Assembly: GCA_023398375.1 (NCBI GenBank)
Contig: JAEWSH010000051.1
Location: forward strand, 62,001-126,000
Reading direction: 5' to 3'
Origin: Bacillota bacterium
Lineage (GTDB): Bacteria; Bacillota; Clostridia; Lachnospirales; Lachnospiraceae
Length of the DNA stretch: 64,000 nt
The position numbers were made by a program, and so were the translations under genes. This document shows, piece after piece, positions 16,027 to 25,427 of the stretch (within the stretch, counting starts at the first letter, position 1; the number at the start of each line of letters is the position of its first letter). Under the pieces are notes generated by a model. It ran no database searches. It was given only the letters and a program-made list of their open reading frames with translations, and was not told the DNA's origin.

Positions 16027-17772
16027 TTGAAAAAGTTACATAAGTATATTTTGGAACATAAGTGGAACTATCTGGTTGGGATCGTATCCATGCTGATAGC
16101 AGTAGGTCTTGATCTTTCAGCACCGCAATTTACAAAACATATTGTAGACGATGTAATTGTTGGCGGTGATATTGCAAAGCTGAAGTTTCTACTGCTGGGA
16201 ATTCTTGGAATTGGTGTAGGCCGGTGCATTTTTCAATATATCAAAGAATACAGTTTTGATTATCTGGGTTCTACGATTGCATCGAATATGCGAAAAGACC
16301 TGTTTCTTTATATACAGGGATTAAGTGCGGATTTTTTTGACCGTACGAATACCGGTGAGTTAATGGCACGGGTAAAAGAAGATATTGATAGAATATGGGA
16401 AGGTATCAGTTATGTTAGTATGCTGTTGATCGAAATAACCGTACATACCATTATTATCTTATTTGCGATGTATCGTTTAAACTGGAAGTTAGCAATCGTT
16501 CCGACGGCAGCTATGATAATCTGCGGTTTTATAGCGCTGAAGATGGAGCGGAAGCTGGGTGCTGTTTATGAGGCAATCAGTGAAGAAAACGCAACCCTGA
16601 ATACGGTGGCAGAGGAAAATCTTGCCGGAGTCAGGACAGTTAAGGCTTTTGCGCGAGAAAAATATGAAATATCGAAATTTTTGTCTCATAACAAACGTTA
16701 CTATGACTTAAATATGCAGCAATCCAAAGTATTTGTAAAATATTACCCGTATTTTTCTGTGATTACAAAACTGCTTCCTTTACTTACCATCCTGTTCGGT
16801 GGATATTTTGTCATCCATGAAAGTATGACACTCGGAGCATTGAGTGCATTTCTGGAGTATTCCATGAATATAGTCTGGCCGATGGAAATGCTCGGATGGC
16901 TTACCAATAATGCGTCTTCAGCCATTGCTTCTAACAAAAAGATTCAGAAGATCTATGAGGAAAAGCCTTCTATCATAGAGAAAGAAAATCCTTGTAAGAA
17001 GGAAAAGATAGAAGGAAAAATTGAGTTTTCAAATGTGTCCTTTCACAAGGCAGATGGTTTTGAGATACTCAAAGGCATCGATTTTACCGTAGAACCGGGA
17101 AAGACAGTTGGAATCATGGGAGCGACAGGAGCGGGGAAAAGTTCTATTATCTACCTGTTACAGCGCCTCTATGATGTTACGGGAGGGAGCATTAAGGTCG
17201 ATGATACGGATGTAAAGGAGATGTCCATAAAACAGCTTCGCAGCAGTATTTCAGTTGTTATGCAGGATGTTTTTCTGTTTTCTGATAGTATCATTGAAAA
17301 TGTAAAACTTGGGAAGCGTAATATGGTTGATTTTGAAACGGTAAAACAGGCAGCAGCGGATGCTAAGGCGAATGGGTTCATCGAACGAATGGATAGGCAG
17401 TATGATACGGTCATCGGTGAACGTGGAGTAGGACTTTCCGGTGGACAAAAACAAAGAATCAGCATAGCAAGGGCATTAGCCAAGAAAAATCCAATTCTTG
17501 TCTTTGACGATTCCACCTCTGCATTGGACATGGAAACAGAGAGTCTGATCGAGGAAACGCTGGAGAAGCTTTCCAATACTACAAAGATCATTATAGCACA
17601 TAGGATCAGTGCGGTAAAAAATGCAGATGAAATCATTATCATGGATGCCGGTTCCATAAAGGAACGTGGTACTCATGAAAGTCTGCTAGCGCAGAAAGGA
17701 TTATACTATGAGACTTATCTGGCGCAGTATGGGGATCGTATATTTATGGAAAATAACAGAGAGGGGGCGTAA
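16027..17772 (+). CDS. ABC exporter half-transporter, degenerate-site subunit (BmrC/LmrC-like)
   Basis: A 581-residue fusion of six transmembrane helices (about residues 10-300) with an ATPase domain. It has Walker A GATGAGKSS, signature LSGGQ, Walker B ILVFDDSTSALD and H-loop IIIAHRIS. The Walker B is followed by Asp where the catalytic Glu normally stands (FDD instead of DE), which marks the non-hydrolytic site in heterodimeric exporters. The start is TTG with GGGGGA 6 nt before it. The partner gene begins 3 nt after the stop. Multidrug or metabolite export is likely; the substrate is unknown. Confidence 0.9.
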   Translation: MKKLHKYILEHKWNYLVGIVSMLIAVGLDLSAPQFTKHIVDDVIVGGDIAKLKFLLLGILGIGVGRCIFQYIKEYSFDYLGSTIASNMRKDLFLYIQGLSADFFDRTNTGELMARVKEDIDRIWEGISYVSMLLIEITVHTIIILFAMYRLNWKLAIVPTAAMIICGFIALKMERKLGAVYEAISEENATLNTVAEENLAGVRTVKAFAREKYEISKFLSHNKRYYDLNMQQSKVFVKYYPYFSVITKLLPLLTILFGGYFVIHESMTLGALSAFLEYSMNIVWPMEMLGWLTNNASSAIASNKKIQKIYEEKPSIIEKENPCKKEKIEGKIEFSNVSFHKADGFEILKGIDFTVEPGKTVGIMGATGAGKSSIIYLLQRLYDVTGGSIKVDDTDVKEMSIKQLRSSISVVMQDVFLFSDSIIENVKLGKRNMVDFETVKQAAADAKANGFIERMDRQYDTVIGERGVGLSGGQKQRISIARALAKKNPILVFDDSTSALDMETESLIEETLEKLSNTTKIIIAHRISAVKNADEIIIMDAGSIKERGTHESLLAQKGLYYETYLAQYGDRIFMENNREGA

Positions 17773-17775
17773 GAG

Positions 17776-19545
17776 ATGTCAGTAAATTCCTATAAAGATG
17801 ACGAACAACTAAAGGAAAAGAGTAAAATCGCAACGTTAAAGCGGTTATTTTCCTATTTGTTCCAATATAAAATACAAATATCTGCAGTACTTTTTTTTAT
17901 GCTGTATGGAGTGGTCATCAGTCTGATAAATCCGATCTTAATAGAAGAGGCTATTGATCATTATATCAAAAATAAAGATATTTCGGGTTTGTTTCGACTT
18001 ATGCTCACGGCGCTTATATTGAATCTGCTGGTCGTGGTGACAGTTAAGATACGAATCTATATAATGGCAAAAGTATGCAATAGCATCTTATTAAAGATAC
18101 GGCAGCAGTTGTATACACACATACAAAAACTAGATTTTCAGTTCTTTGACAGCAGGCCTACAGGCAAAATTTTAGCCCGGATCATAGGAGATATTAATTC
18201 TTTGAAAGATGTGTTGTCTAACAGTGTGACGACACTGATACCGGATATGCTTACAGTCATCGCGGTGGTCGGTATCATGGTAGCTAAAAATCCAATTTTG
18301 GCAGCAGCGTCCCTGATCAGCACGCCGATTATGATATTTGGAACTTTTTTTATTGAAGTTCATGCCCATCCAAAATGGCAGATTCACCGAAAAAAAAGTT
18401 CTAATCTGAATGCGTTCATCCATGAAGATATGTCTGGCATGAGGATTATAAAAAGCTTTACGGCAGAAGAAGAAACAAAAGATATTTTTGAAGATTTGGT
18501 GAAAGAACATCGCGGAACATTTTTAAAGGCGGTACGATTCAGTGACGCTTTTGGATCAGTGATAGATTTTTCCTGGGGGCTTGGACTTATCTGCCTGTAC
18601 TTTGTAGGAATCGTGATATTGGGAGTCCAAAATGTCACATTGGGAACCTTCCTGGCATTCGGAACTTATATTAACATGTTCTGGCAGCCTATTTTCAATT
18701 TAAGTAATTTTTATAATCAGCTGGTCACGAACATTGCTGGTGCAGAACGTATTTTTGAGATTTTAGACACCAAACCAGCAATTTTAGATGCAGATCAGGT
18801 AGAAAATATGCCGGAGATAGCGGGAAATGTGAAATTTGAACATGTATCTTTTTCATATGAGGAAGATACCAAGGTGCTGGATGATATCAGCTTTGACATT
18901 ATGCCTGGGGAAACAATTGCTTTAGTCGGCGCGACCGGTTCTGGTAAATCTACTATTGTAAATCTGATCAGCCGTTTCTATGATGTACAACAAGGAACGA
19001 TAATGGTAGATGGATACGATGTAAAAAAAGTTACAATTGAGAGTCTGCGTCAGCAGATGGGAATCATGACACAGGACAATTTTCTGTTCAGTGGAACCAT
19101 AAAAGAAAATATCCAATATGGTAAATTAGATGCGACGGACGAAGAAGTCATTGCAGCAGCAAAATCCGTAAATGCACATGAGTTTATTATAAAACTGGAA
19201 AATGGATATGATACGGAATTGTCAGAACGTGGAGGTGGATTGTCGGTCGGCCAGAAGCAGCTCTTGGCATTTGCAAGAACCATGATTTCCATGCCGAAGA
19301 TTTTGATATTGGATGAAGCGACATCCAGTATTGATACAAAGACAGAACTTCTGGTACAAAAAGGGATCGCACAGCTTCTAAAAGGAAGGACATCATTTGT
19401 CATTGCGCACAGACTTTCAACTATTCAGGAAGCGGACCGAATTTTTGTCATTGAAGATGGTCGTATCATAGAGCAGGGGAATACAAAAGAATTAATGGAT
19501 AAGAAGGGCGCTTACTATAATCTTTATATGGCACAATTTGGATAA
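17776..19545 (+). CDS. ABC exporter half-transporter, catalytic subunit (BmrD/LmrD-like)
   Basis: A 589-residue partner of the preceding gene, with the same TMD-NBD layout. Walker A GATGSGKST, Walker B ILILDEATSSID with the catalytic Glu, and H-loop FVIAHRLS are intact, but the signature reads LSVGQ instead of LSGGQ. Together the two proteins give one normal ATP site (Walker motifs of this subunit with LSGGQ of the other) and one degenerate site, as in BmrCD and LmrCD. The ATG follows GAGGGGGCG. Its 3' end overlaps the convergent MATE gene by 22 nt with no terminator between. Confidence 0.9.
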   Translation: MSVNSYKDDEQLKEKSKIATLKRLFSYLFQYKIQISAVLFFMLYGVVISLINPILIEEAIDHYIKNKDISGLFRLMLTALILNLLVVVTVKIRIYIMAKVCNSILLKIRQQLYTHIQKLDFQFFDSRPTGKILARIIGDINSLKDVLSNSVTTLIPDMLTVIAVVGIMVAKNPILAAASLISTPIMIFGTFFIEVHAHPKWQIHRKKSSNLNAFIHEDMSGMRIIKSFTAEEETKDIFEDLVKEHRGTFLKAVRFSDAFGSVIDFSWGLGLICLYFVGIVILGVQNVTLGTFLAFGTYINMFWQPIFNLSNFYNQLVTNIAGAERIFEILDTKPAILDADQVENMPEIAGNVKFEHVSFSYEEDTKVLDDISFDIMPGETIALVGATGSGKSTIVNLISRFYDVQQGTIMVDGYDVKKVTIESLRQQMGIMTQDNFLFSGTIKENIQYGKLDATDEEVIAAAKSVNAHEFIIKLENGYDTELSERGGGLSVGQKQLLAFARTMISMPKILILDEATSSIDTKTELLVQKGIAQLLKGRTSFVIAHRLSTIQEADRIFVIEDGRIIEQGNTKELMDKKGAYYNLYMAQFG

Positions 19546-20903
19546 AGTGTTTGCCGTTTGAGGTCTTTTCTAATGTGACAATATACCAATAACATAAATA
19601 ACATACAGATAAACCATGACATTGGTTCTGCGACACTTGCTCCAACATATCCAAACCTGGGCACGAATACAAATGCACCAATTATTTTAGTGAATAATTC
19701 TAATGAACTTGAGATCAAGGGAGAGATTTTTCGTCCTATCCCCTGAAGCGATGTTCTTAATACCAATAATATTCCAAGAAAAATATAGAACGGCATGTTA
19801 ATTTTTAAGTTCATAGCGGCATTGGCGATAACAAGTTCATCATTTGTTCCTGTCAGGGACTGTATGATCGGTCTTGCAAAAATAGATACAAAAACAAAAG
19901 CAAAAACAGACCATACAATCCCTGCATAGCAAGTTTTTTTTATGGATTCCACGATTCGTATGGAATTACGTGCGCCATAATTTTGACTGACAAATATGGC
20001 ATTTGCTGTAGCCAATGTCACTAATGGCTGCATACAGATATCAATAATCTTTCTGGCTGCTGTGTGTGCTGTTATTATGACTGTGCCTAAATCATTAATT
20101 GCTGCCTGTAGAATTACGGAGCCAATTGAAAATATCATGGACATCAACCCCATGGATAGACCGCTAAAAAATATCTCTAAAACAAGTTCTTTTTCAAATG
20201 TAAAGTCCTGCAGACCGATACACAATTCAGGGTATTTCCGAAGTATCTGCTGAAAGTACAATCCAACACACACTATCTGTGCCAGAACAGTTGCCAGCGC
20301 AGCACCTGCAACGCCCATATGGCATATCGCTATAAAAAACCAGTCCAGGCAGATATTAAGGAGAGAAGATAGGATCAAAAAAAGTAACGGCAATCTGCTG
20401 TTACCTACAGCAATGAACAAGCTTGCCTGCATATTATATAGCAATGTGAAGAGTACCCCTATAAAAATGATAAATGCGTACAGATATGCATCTTTAAAAA
20501 TAGTAGTTGGTGTATTCAGCAGCAGTAACACGGGTTTCAAAAACAGGAGTGAATTAAATGTAAACAGGATAGCAATACATATTTCAAGAACAAGCATAAT
20601 TGCGATTGTATTTTTAAGCTTTTGGTTGTCTTTCGATCCAAGCACCCTGGCAACCACGATTCCAAAACCGTTATTCATACCAATTGCCATGCCGATGATA
20701 AGACTATATAATGAACTGGTTACTCCGATGGCGGCGACTGCTTTATCACCAAGGTTGTAGCCAGCAATCATAATATCAAAAACATGATACATCTGCTGAA
20801 AGAAATTGCCTATAAATAAAGGAATAGCAAAAATTAAAATATGAGACATGGGATTTCCTATTGTCATATCCGTTATATGGTTTTTTATTTTCATCATTGA
20901 CAC
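19524..20903 (-). CDS. MATE family efflux transporter, last gene of minus-strand cassette
   Basis: A 459-residue, 12-helix MATE-type exporter with the characteristic N-terminal block NPMSHILIFAIPLFIGNFFQQ and MYHVFDIMIAG. It lies 17 nt downstream of the glycosyltransferase gene on the same strand, so the two are almost certainly cotranscribed with the cysteine-domain gene before them. This suggests export of a small glycosylated molecule, or self-protection. The start may be GTG 20903 or ATG 20897; GAGGG lies 4 nt and 10 nt before them. It is only distantly similar to the MATE protein at 2704. Confidence 0.88.
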   Translation of the reverse strand: MSMMKIKNHITDMTIGNPMSHILIFAIPLFIGNFFQQMYHVFDIMIAGYNLGDKAVAAIGVTSSLYSLIIGMAIGMNNGFGIVVARVLGSKDNQKLKNTIAIMLVLEICIAILFTFNSLLFLKPVLLLLNTPTTIFKDAYLYAFIIFIGVLFTLLYNMQASLFIAVGNSRLPLLFLILSSLLNICLDWFFIAICHMGVAGAALATVLAQIVCVGLYFQQILRKYPELCIGLQDFTFEKELVLEIFFSGLSMGLMSMIFSIGSVILQAAINDLGTVIITAHTAARKIIDICMQPLVTLATANAIFVSQNYGARNSIRIVESIKKTCYAGIVWSVFAFVFVSIFARPIIQSLTGTNDELVIANAAMNLKINMPFYIFLGILLVLRTSLQGIGRKISPLISSSLELFTKIIGAFVFVPRFGYVGASVAEPMSWFICMLFMLLVYCHIRKDLKRQTLYPNCAI

Positions 20904-20920
20904 ATATCCCTCGTCAGACT

Positions 20921-21997
20921 TTATTTATTGCAGTAATCTATATCTTTAATAAAATTATAGAAACAATTTTCAGTTGTACTGATAAACGGATTGCCGAATT
21001 TTTTTGCATTATGAAGTATCTTATTGTATAAGGTTCGATATGCCTTCTCAATTTTTTCACCATTATCAAACATTGAAAAACCATAGGTAATCTTACTGAA
21101 ATAATTGTAATCCATCTTCATCACATTATTATAATAACATCTGAATAATTCTTCCAAATCAGGTCTGTCAGCAATTCTGATACAACGTTTTTCCTGTTCC
21201 AATTGAGCGATCCGGTCAGGTCTGCTTAGCCGATAGTGACTGAAATGATAGAAAACTAATTTATAGTTATGATTTACATAGAATACATTGTCACATTTAC
21301 TGATAAAGCGTCTTTGAATATTCCAAAATGCTACATTATATCCAGGATCTTTCAACACATATACGGATTCGAATAGTGCTGGGGCAAAATCCATCCATTT
21401 TTGATCCCATGCTAGAAAATCTTCTGATGACAGAAAACATTTATTGCATAATTTATCTTTCCACCAGGTCAACAGTTCTTTTCCATTTTTATCATTCTTA
21501 ATTGCGATAAATCCTAAGTTGTATACCCCGTACTGTAGGAAGTCATCAATCTTTGAAATATCAGTATTCATATCTTCCTCTTCACTAATTAAGTGTGGAG
21601 TAATAATAATTGAATTTTCTTTTAATAAATCGTACACTTTTTCCAAACTATTGAATAACAATATATCTGAATCCAAATAAATAATACTGTTATATCCATA
21701 TTTATTAAGTAAAGATTCCAGATAATATGGTTTCAGTGCTGTATTAAATTCTACCAGATCATATTTAAACGCCATGCTTTCAAGATTATCTATTCCTAAA
21801 TCGGATAGGTAATTTATATTTAGTGAAAATTCATGAAAGGATTCAAGATTTGCTTTTACCTGGACATCCTCTACTTTATCAACAATGAGAACATAAAGAT
21901 CAATATCGTTGTTATACTTATTCACACTTTCCATAAGACCTTTTGCCTGAGCAAAATAATTTAATGATACTATAGTGCATATCGCATTCTTATTCAT
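20921..21997 (-). CDS. Glycosyltransferase, GT-A fold with DSD motif
   Basis: A 358-residue soluble glycosyltransferase. It begins with AICTIVSLNYFAQAKGLMES, typical of GT8-like enzymes and of glycosyltransferase-like proteins in capsule and natural-product loci. The metal-binding DxD motif is in IIYLDSDILLF (Asp109 and Asp111). A later YNLGFIAIKN and AWDQKWMD fit the acceptor side of this class. The donor sugar and acceptor are unknown. It has a strong GGGGAGGAC ribosome site. It is 57 nt after the cysteine-domain gene and 17 nt before the MATE gene. The neighbours suggest the acceptor may be a small exported compound. Confidence 0.8.
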   Translation of the reverse strand: MNKNAICTIVSLNYFAQAKGLMESVNKYNNDIDLYVLIVDKVEDVQVKANLESFHEFSLNINYLSDLGIDNLESMAFKYDLVEFNTALKPYYLESLLNKYGYNSIIYLDSDILLFNSLEKVYDLLKENSIIITPHLISEEEDMNTDISKIDDFLQYGVYNLGFIAIKNDKNGKELLTWWKDKLCNKCFLSSEDFLAWDQKWMDFAPALFESVYVLKDPGYNVAFWNIQRRFISKCDNVFYVNHNYKLVFYHFSHYRLSRPDRIAQLEQEKRCIRIADRPDLEELFRCYYNNVMKMDYNYFSKITYGFSMFDNGEKIEKAYRTLYNKILHNAKKFGNPFISTTENCFYNFIKDIDYCNK

Positions 21998-22054
21998 ATA
22001 AAAGTCCTCCCCTAAAGAAATTTATCCGAACAATTCAAATCGTTTTTTATGTTA

Positions 22055-23788
22055 TTAAATCCCACGTTTATCAAAAGTTATTGCTATAATACTCAAAAAA
22101 GGATTCATGGGAAATGCTATGCTTGTCACCTCGCTTTCCTTTGATATTTTATATTTCTTACTATATATTCTGGCTTTACGAACGTTTTCGAAAGTATTTA
22201 TAAGTTCCCTTTTTTCCACATCTCCCTGCCAGATTATTTTCTTGTGTGAAGTATCAATGTCATATTTATTATCATTCCAGCCATTAAAGCCTAAACAGAT
22301 TCGTTCCGGTGTACCGTCTGCATGGTTCAGTATTACATAGTCATATACCATTTCATTATATAGGGCAGAGCCTATAAATGTTATGTAGGAATAGAACCCT
22401 TTTTTTATTTCCAGCCGTTGTCCCACACAAATAATACTGTCCCCCAATGTATTGCTTTGGGGATATAAAAAACAAGCATTTTCATCATGGTATATGGCTC
22501 CAAAAGGAACGGAACCTTTGTAGTAATACTTATCAGTCAAAGGTTGATTATCATTTTTTTCATTTGGTGTTTTACTAAACAATCTATGATTATAATGATT
22601 GGATAAATCCACCAAATACTTCTGTGAAAAATTTTCTGTATCGATAGTACGGTCAGTTTTTAAATTCTTAGATTTACAGGAGTAAAGGAAAATATCAGAT
22701 CTGCTTTTTTTCAAGATATCTATCAGTTCATTATTTATTTCAAGTTCATATGAAGCAATTTGCTTTATTATTTTTGATATACATATCTTTGTTTCCATGT
22801 CAAGTCTATTGTTATGATAGCTGTTTGCAAAAAGCATTCTGATATAGTTCCACTTGGAAGACGAAACCATTGATTTATAAATTATTTGATCAAAAAGAGT
22901 AAAATCAAAATAATTATTTAAATACGATAATGCTTTTGTAAAAACAAGGCGGCTTCGGTATAAAACTAATAAATCAAAATAGAATGGAACAAAAAGAACA
23001 CTTTTACGTCCACCTGTTTCGGCACTTAAGTCCATATCTAAAATATCACAGGAAAGATCCAGCATTTCTTTATAAGAATCATGAGTGCTGTCATATCTGA
23101 GGATATCATCATTTTTACTTATATTAGGATAGTTAGAAAAAATCTCATAACAATCATTCATTAGTGGAGCATGTAGTTTTTGGATTTCACATACTTTTAC
23201 TAATAATTCCTCGATATCAATATCCTGAACATCTTTTTTAACTGCAAAGGAAGTGTACCAGCGATAGCTTTGTAAGAAAGTCTCTTTGGAGATGGTAGAA
23301 ATAATTCCCAATTCATGAAAATTAACGATATTGATACTGCGATCTTCATTTATTCCCACAACTAAAAATGGAAGAACCTCAACTTCTTCTTCACCAGGCT
23401 TGATTTCCCAAACAGATGACAAATTATTAAGTCCTATCGCAACAGGAGTTCCCTGTTTCATTTTTTCTTTACATAAATCATAAATATCATCTGGAGAACA
23501 TGAGGTATCTGTTTTATTGATACTATGAATTGATATGCCGTGGAACTTTTCCAAAAATTTATTTTCATTTGCGTACGTAACACATATGCGACGACCGATA
23601 CAAGTATTTTCAAAGGTATTGCGTGTATAAGAAAAATTCATTGTTCCGCAGAACATTAATTCATGCGGGCGATGATAGAATTCCGCCATCGTTGCAATGA
23701 TTTTATCTTCACAAAAATAGAAATCATCTTTCCAGTAAGTATCAATACAGTTATCATTCATGATGTTTACCATATTTACGGTTGCCAT
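22055..23788 (-). CDS. Two-domain protein with BtrH/C39-like cysteine domain and beta-sandwich tail
   Basis: 577 residues, not firmly recognised. The N-terminal 180 residues resemble the cysteine-peptidase-like domain of BtrH and related natural-product acyltransferases: a Cys at position 26 in YFCEDKIIATMAEFYH, a glycine-poor MFCGTMNFSY, and a later NIVNFHELGIISTISKETF that could supply the His. The middle is helical and unrecognised. The last 170 residues, with LGDSIICVGQRLEI, ITFIGSALYNE and VILNHADGTPERICLGFNGW, look like a carbohydrate-binding beta-sandwich. There is no signal peptide. It is the first gene of the minus-strand cassette, with GGGAGGAAG before the ATG. Confidence 0.5.
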   Translation of the reverse strand: MATVNMVNIMNDNCIDTYWKDDFYFCEDKIIATMAEFYHRPHELMFCGTMNFSYTRNTFENTCIGRRICVTYANENKFLEKFHGISIHSINKTDTSCSPDDIYDLCKEKMKQGTPVAIGLNNLSSVWEIKPGEEEVEVLPFLVVGINEDRSINIVNFHELGIISTISKETFLQSYRWYTSFAVKKDVQDIDIEELLVKVCEIQKLHAPLMNDCYEIFSNYPNISKNDDILRYDSTHDSYKEMLDLSCDILDMDLSAETGGRKSVLFVPFYFDLLVLYRSRLVFTKALSYLNNYFDFTLFDQIIYKSMVSSSKWNYIRMLFANSYHNNRLDMETKICISKIIKQIASYELEINNELIDILKKSRSDIFLYSCKSKNLKTDRTIDTENFSQKYLVDLSNHYNHRLFSKTPNEKNDNQPLTDKYYYKGSVPFGAIYHDENACFLYPQSNTLGDSIICVGQRLEIKKGFYSYITFIGSALYNEMVYDYVILNHADGTPERICLGFNGWNDNKYDIDTSHKKIIWQGDVEKRELINTFENVRKARIYSKKYKISKESEVTSIAFPMNPFLSIIAITFDKRGI

Positions 23789-23877
23789 TTGATTATCTTC
23801 CTCCCTTTTCCATTATTTTCTTCCTACAATCTACTTAGGAAACAATAAGATATAAATTTATAAATTATTCTAATGAT

Positions 23878-23928
23878 TTTATTTATTTGAATAATTAAAT
23901 TATTAATTTAATTATTCAAATAAATAAA
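23878..23928. repeat. Perfect 51-bp AT-rich palindrome
   Basis: Two 25-nt arms (23878-23902 and 23904-23928) are exact reverse complements around one central T. The word TTTGAATAAT in the left arm occurs again at about 23944-23953. It lies in the 474-bp gap between the divergent cysteine-domain and TetR genes. It could be a double operator, a cruciform or a bidirectional terminator; no T run beyond the arms favours the last. The remainder of this gap is AT-rich without a supportable gene. Confidence 0.8.
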
Positions 23929-24186
23929 CAATTAAAGGATTAATTTGAATAATATCATACAAGAACTCTATCATTGGCAAAACAATATGTCAATAAAAGA
24001 TGATTAACAATAAAGGACGATATTTTTGCATAATTATATAGTATATTTCAATAAATTACAGATACTTACAATATATTACAATTTGATACCCTTATTCTTC
24101 GTTAGAGGGAACATATTATGTAATAGCTTCAATATACAATTTAATAGAATGAACTTGTTTCCATGGCACACTGAGAATAAGACCGA

Positions 24187-24227
24187 TTGACAAAACAATG
24201 ATATCGTTATAGACTGAACGTGTTCAG
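24187..24227 (+). promoter_or_regulatory. Promoter and operator of the TetR-flavodoxin unit
   Basis: TTGACA (24187-24192) and TAGACT (24210-24215) have a 17-nt spacer. An inverted repeat CTGAAC-GT-GTTCAG (24214-24227) overlaps the -10, a usual place for TetR autorepression. Confidence 0.65.
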
Positions 24228-24262
24228 AACAAATACAATAAAATACGAAAGGAGGTTTAGGG

Positions 24263-24871
24263 ATGAATGAGAAAGACCAAGACGCAAGAGAGCGGATTAT
24301 CCAAGCGGCAACAGAAATATTGAATGAGGTTTCAGACATAGAAAGAATAACAGTCCGGCAAATTGCAGAACGGGCAAATGTTGGAGTTGGTCTGATAAAT
24401 TATCATTTCAATTCAAAGTATAATTTATTGAACATGGCTGTTGGCGATGTTCTTACAAAAATAGCCAGAGGATTTTTAGAGCAGAAGAACAACATGAATA
24501 TGGAACCAGTTGAACGATTAAAAAGTATGGTTAAAGAACTGTGCAATGCCGCAGTCACCGATGAGAAACTGATTCAATTTATGCTGACACAAGGAATATT
24601 GAATGGTAATATGCAAGCACCACTTTATTTAATCCCTGTTCTAAAAGAAGTCTTCGGTACAGAAAAGGAAGAAATCGAATTACGGATAATTGCCTTACAG
24701 ATATTACAACCTATCCAAGTTGCCGGAATATCTCCGGCTGTGTTCCGTATGTATAGCGGCATTGATTTATATGATATGGCAGCAAGGAACCAATTTATTG
24801 ACATACTGATTTCTAATTTGATCAATCAGAGAAACCAAGTAAACCAAAATGAAAAAAGCAATGATGATTAG
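24263..24871 (+). CDS. TetR/AcrR family transcriptional regulator
   Basis: A 202-residue regulator. The N-terminal helix-turn-helix is clear in ITVRQIAERANVGVGLINYHF and the following NSKYNLL. The C-terminal ligand domain is unassigned. It is preceded by AAAGGAGG and by a promoter whose -10 is covered by an inverted repeat. The flavodoxin gene follows 43 nt later, a pairing seen in Clostridia, and the flavodoxin is its likely target. It is divergent from the cysteine-domain cassette and could also act there. Confidence 0.88.
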   Translation: MNEKDQDARERIIQAATEILNEVSDIERITVRQIAERANVGVGLINYHFNSKYNLLNMAVGDVLTKIARGFLEQKNNMNMEPVERLKSMVKELCNAAVTDEKLIQFMLTQGILNGNMQAPLYLIPVLKEVFGTEKEEIELRIIALQILQPIQVAGISPAVFRMYSGIDLYDMAARNQFIDILISNLINQRNQVNQNEKSNDD

Positions 24872-24914
24872 CAAAATCATTACGCTTTTCTACACAAAGA
24901 AAGGAAATTAAGCT

Positions 24915-25334
24915 ATGCGAACATTGATTTTATACACAACTAAGTCTGGTGCAGCCGGGGAATGTGCAAGTATGTTGGCAGAGAACCTGAAAAAGTGTCC
25001 GACGTACAATCTTGAATGTGATATACCTGATTTATCCTCCTTTGATACGATCATTTTAGGCACAGGTGTGCGTATGGGAAAAATCTATAAACCTGCCCTG
25101 AATTTTATCCGACAAAATTTAGACCTATTGCTTACCAAGACGATTGCAATTTACTTCTGCAACGCCTATCCGGACACATTCCAAAAAGCAATTGAAAAGA
25201 ATATCCCTACGGAACTTATCCAACATGCAATCTGTATGAAGTCCTTTGGAGGAAAACCTCCATTTACCAATCCTCAAAACAGGGCTTGGCTGAATACAAA
25301 GAATATGGAAGATTTTATCAGACTGATATGTTAA
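24915..25334 (+). CDS. Flavodoxin-domain protein
   Basis: A 139-residue protein with an FMN-binding flavodoxin fold. The phosphate loop is TTKSGAAGECA at residues 8-18, and LGTGVRMGKIYKP follows in the position of the second FMN loop, similar to the HemG-type/flavodoxin family. It would carry electrons or act as a small oxidoreductase in the cytoplasm. It is cotranscribed with the TetR gene upstream. No terminator is obvious before the response-regulator gene 93 nt later. Confidence 0.8.
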   Translation: MRTLILYTTKSGAAGECASMLAENLKKCPTYNLECDIPDLSSFDTIILGTGVRMGKIYKPALNFIRQNLDLLLTKTIAIYFCNAYPDTFQKAIEKNIPTELIQHAICMKSFGGKPPFTNPQNRAWLNTKNMEDFIRLIC

Positions 25335-25427
25335 AACAGTTCTAAGTGAAAAATAGTATACATTCTTTAATATATTTTTAATCTTGCCTTGTTATAATAA
25401 TTACAAATAGATTGGAAGGTGATATGT

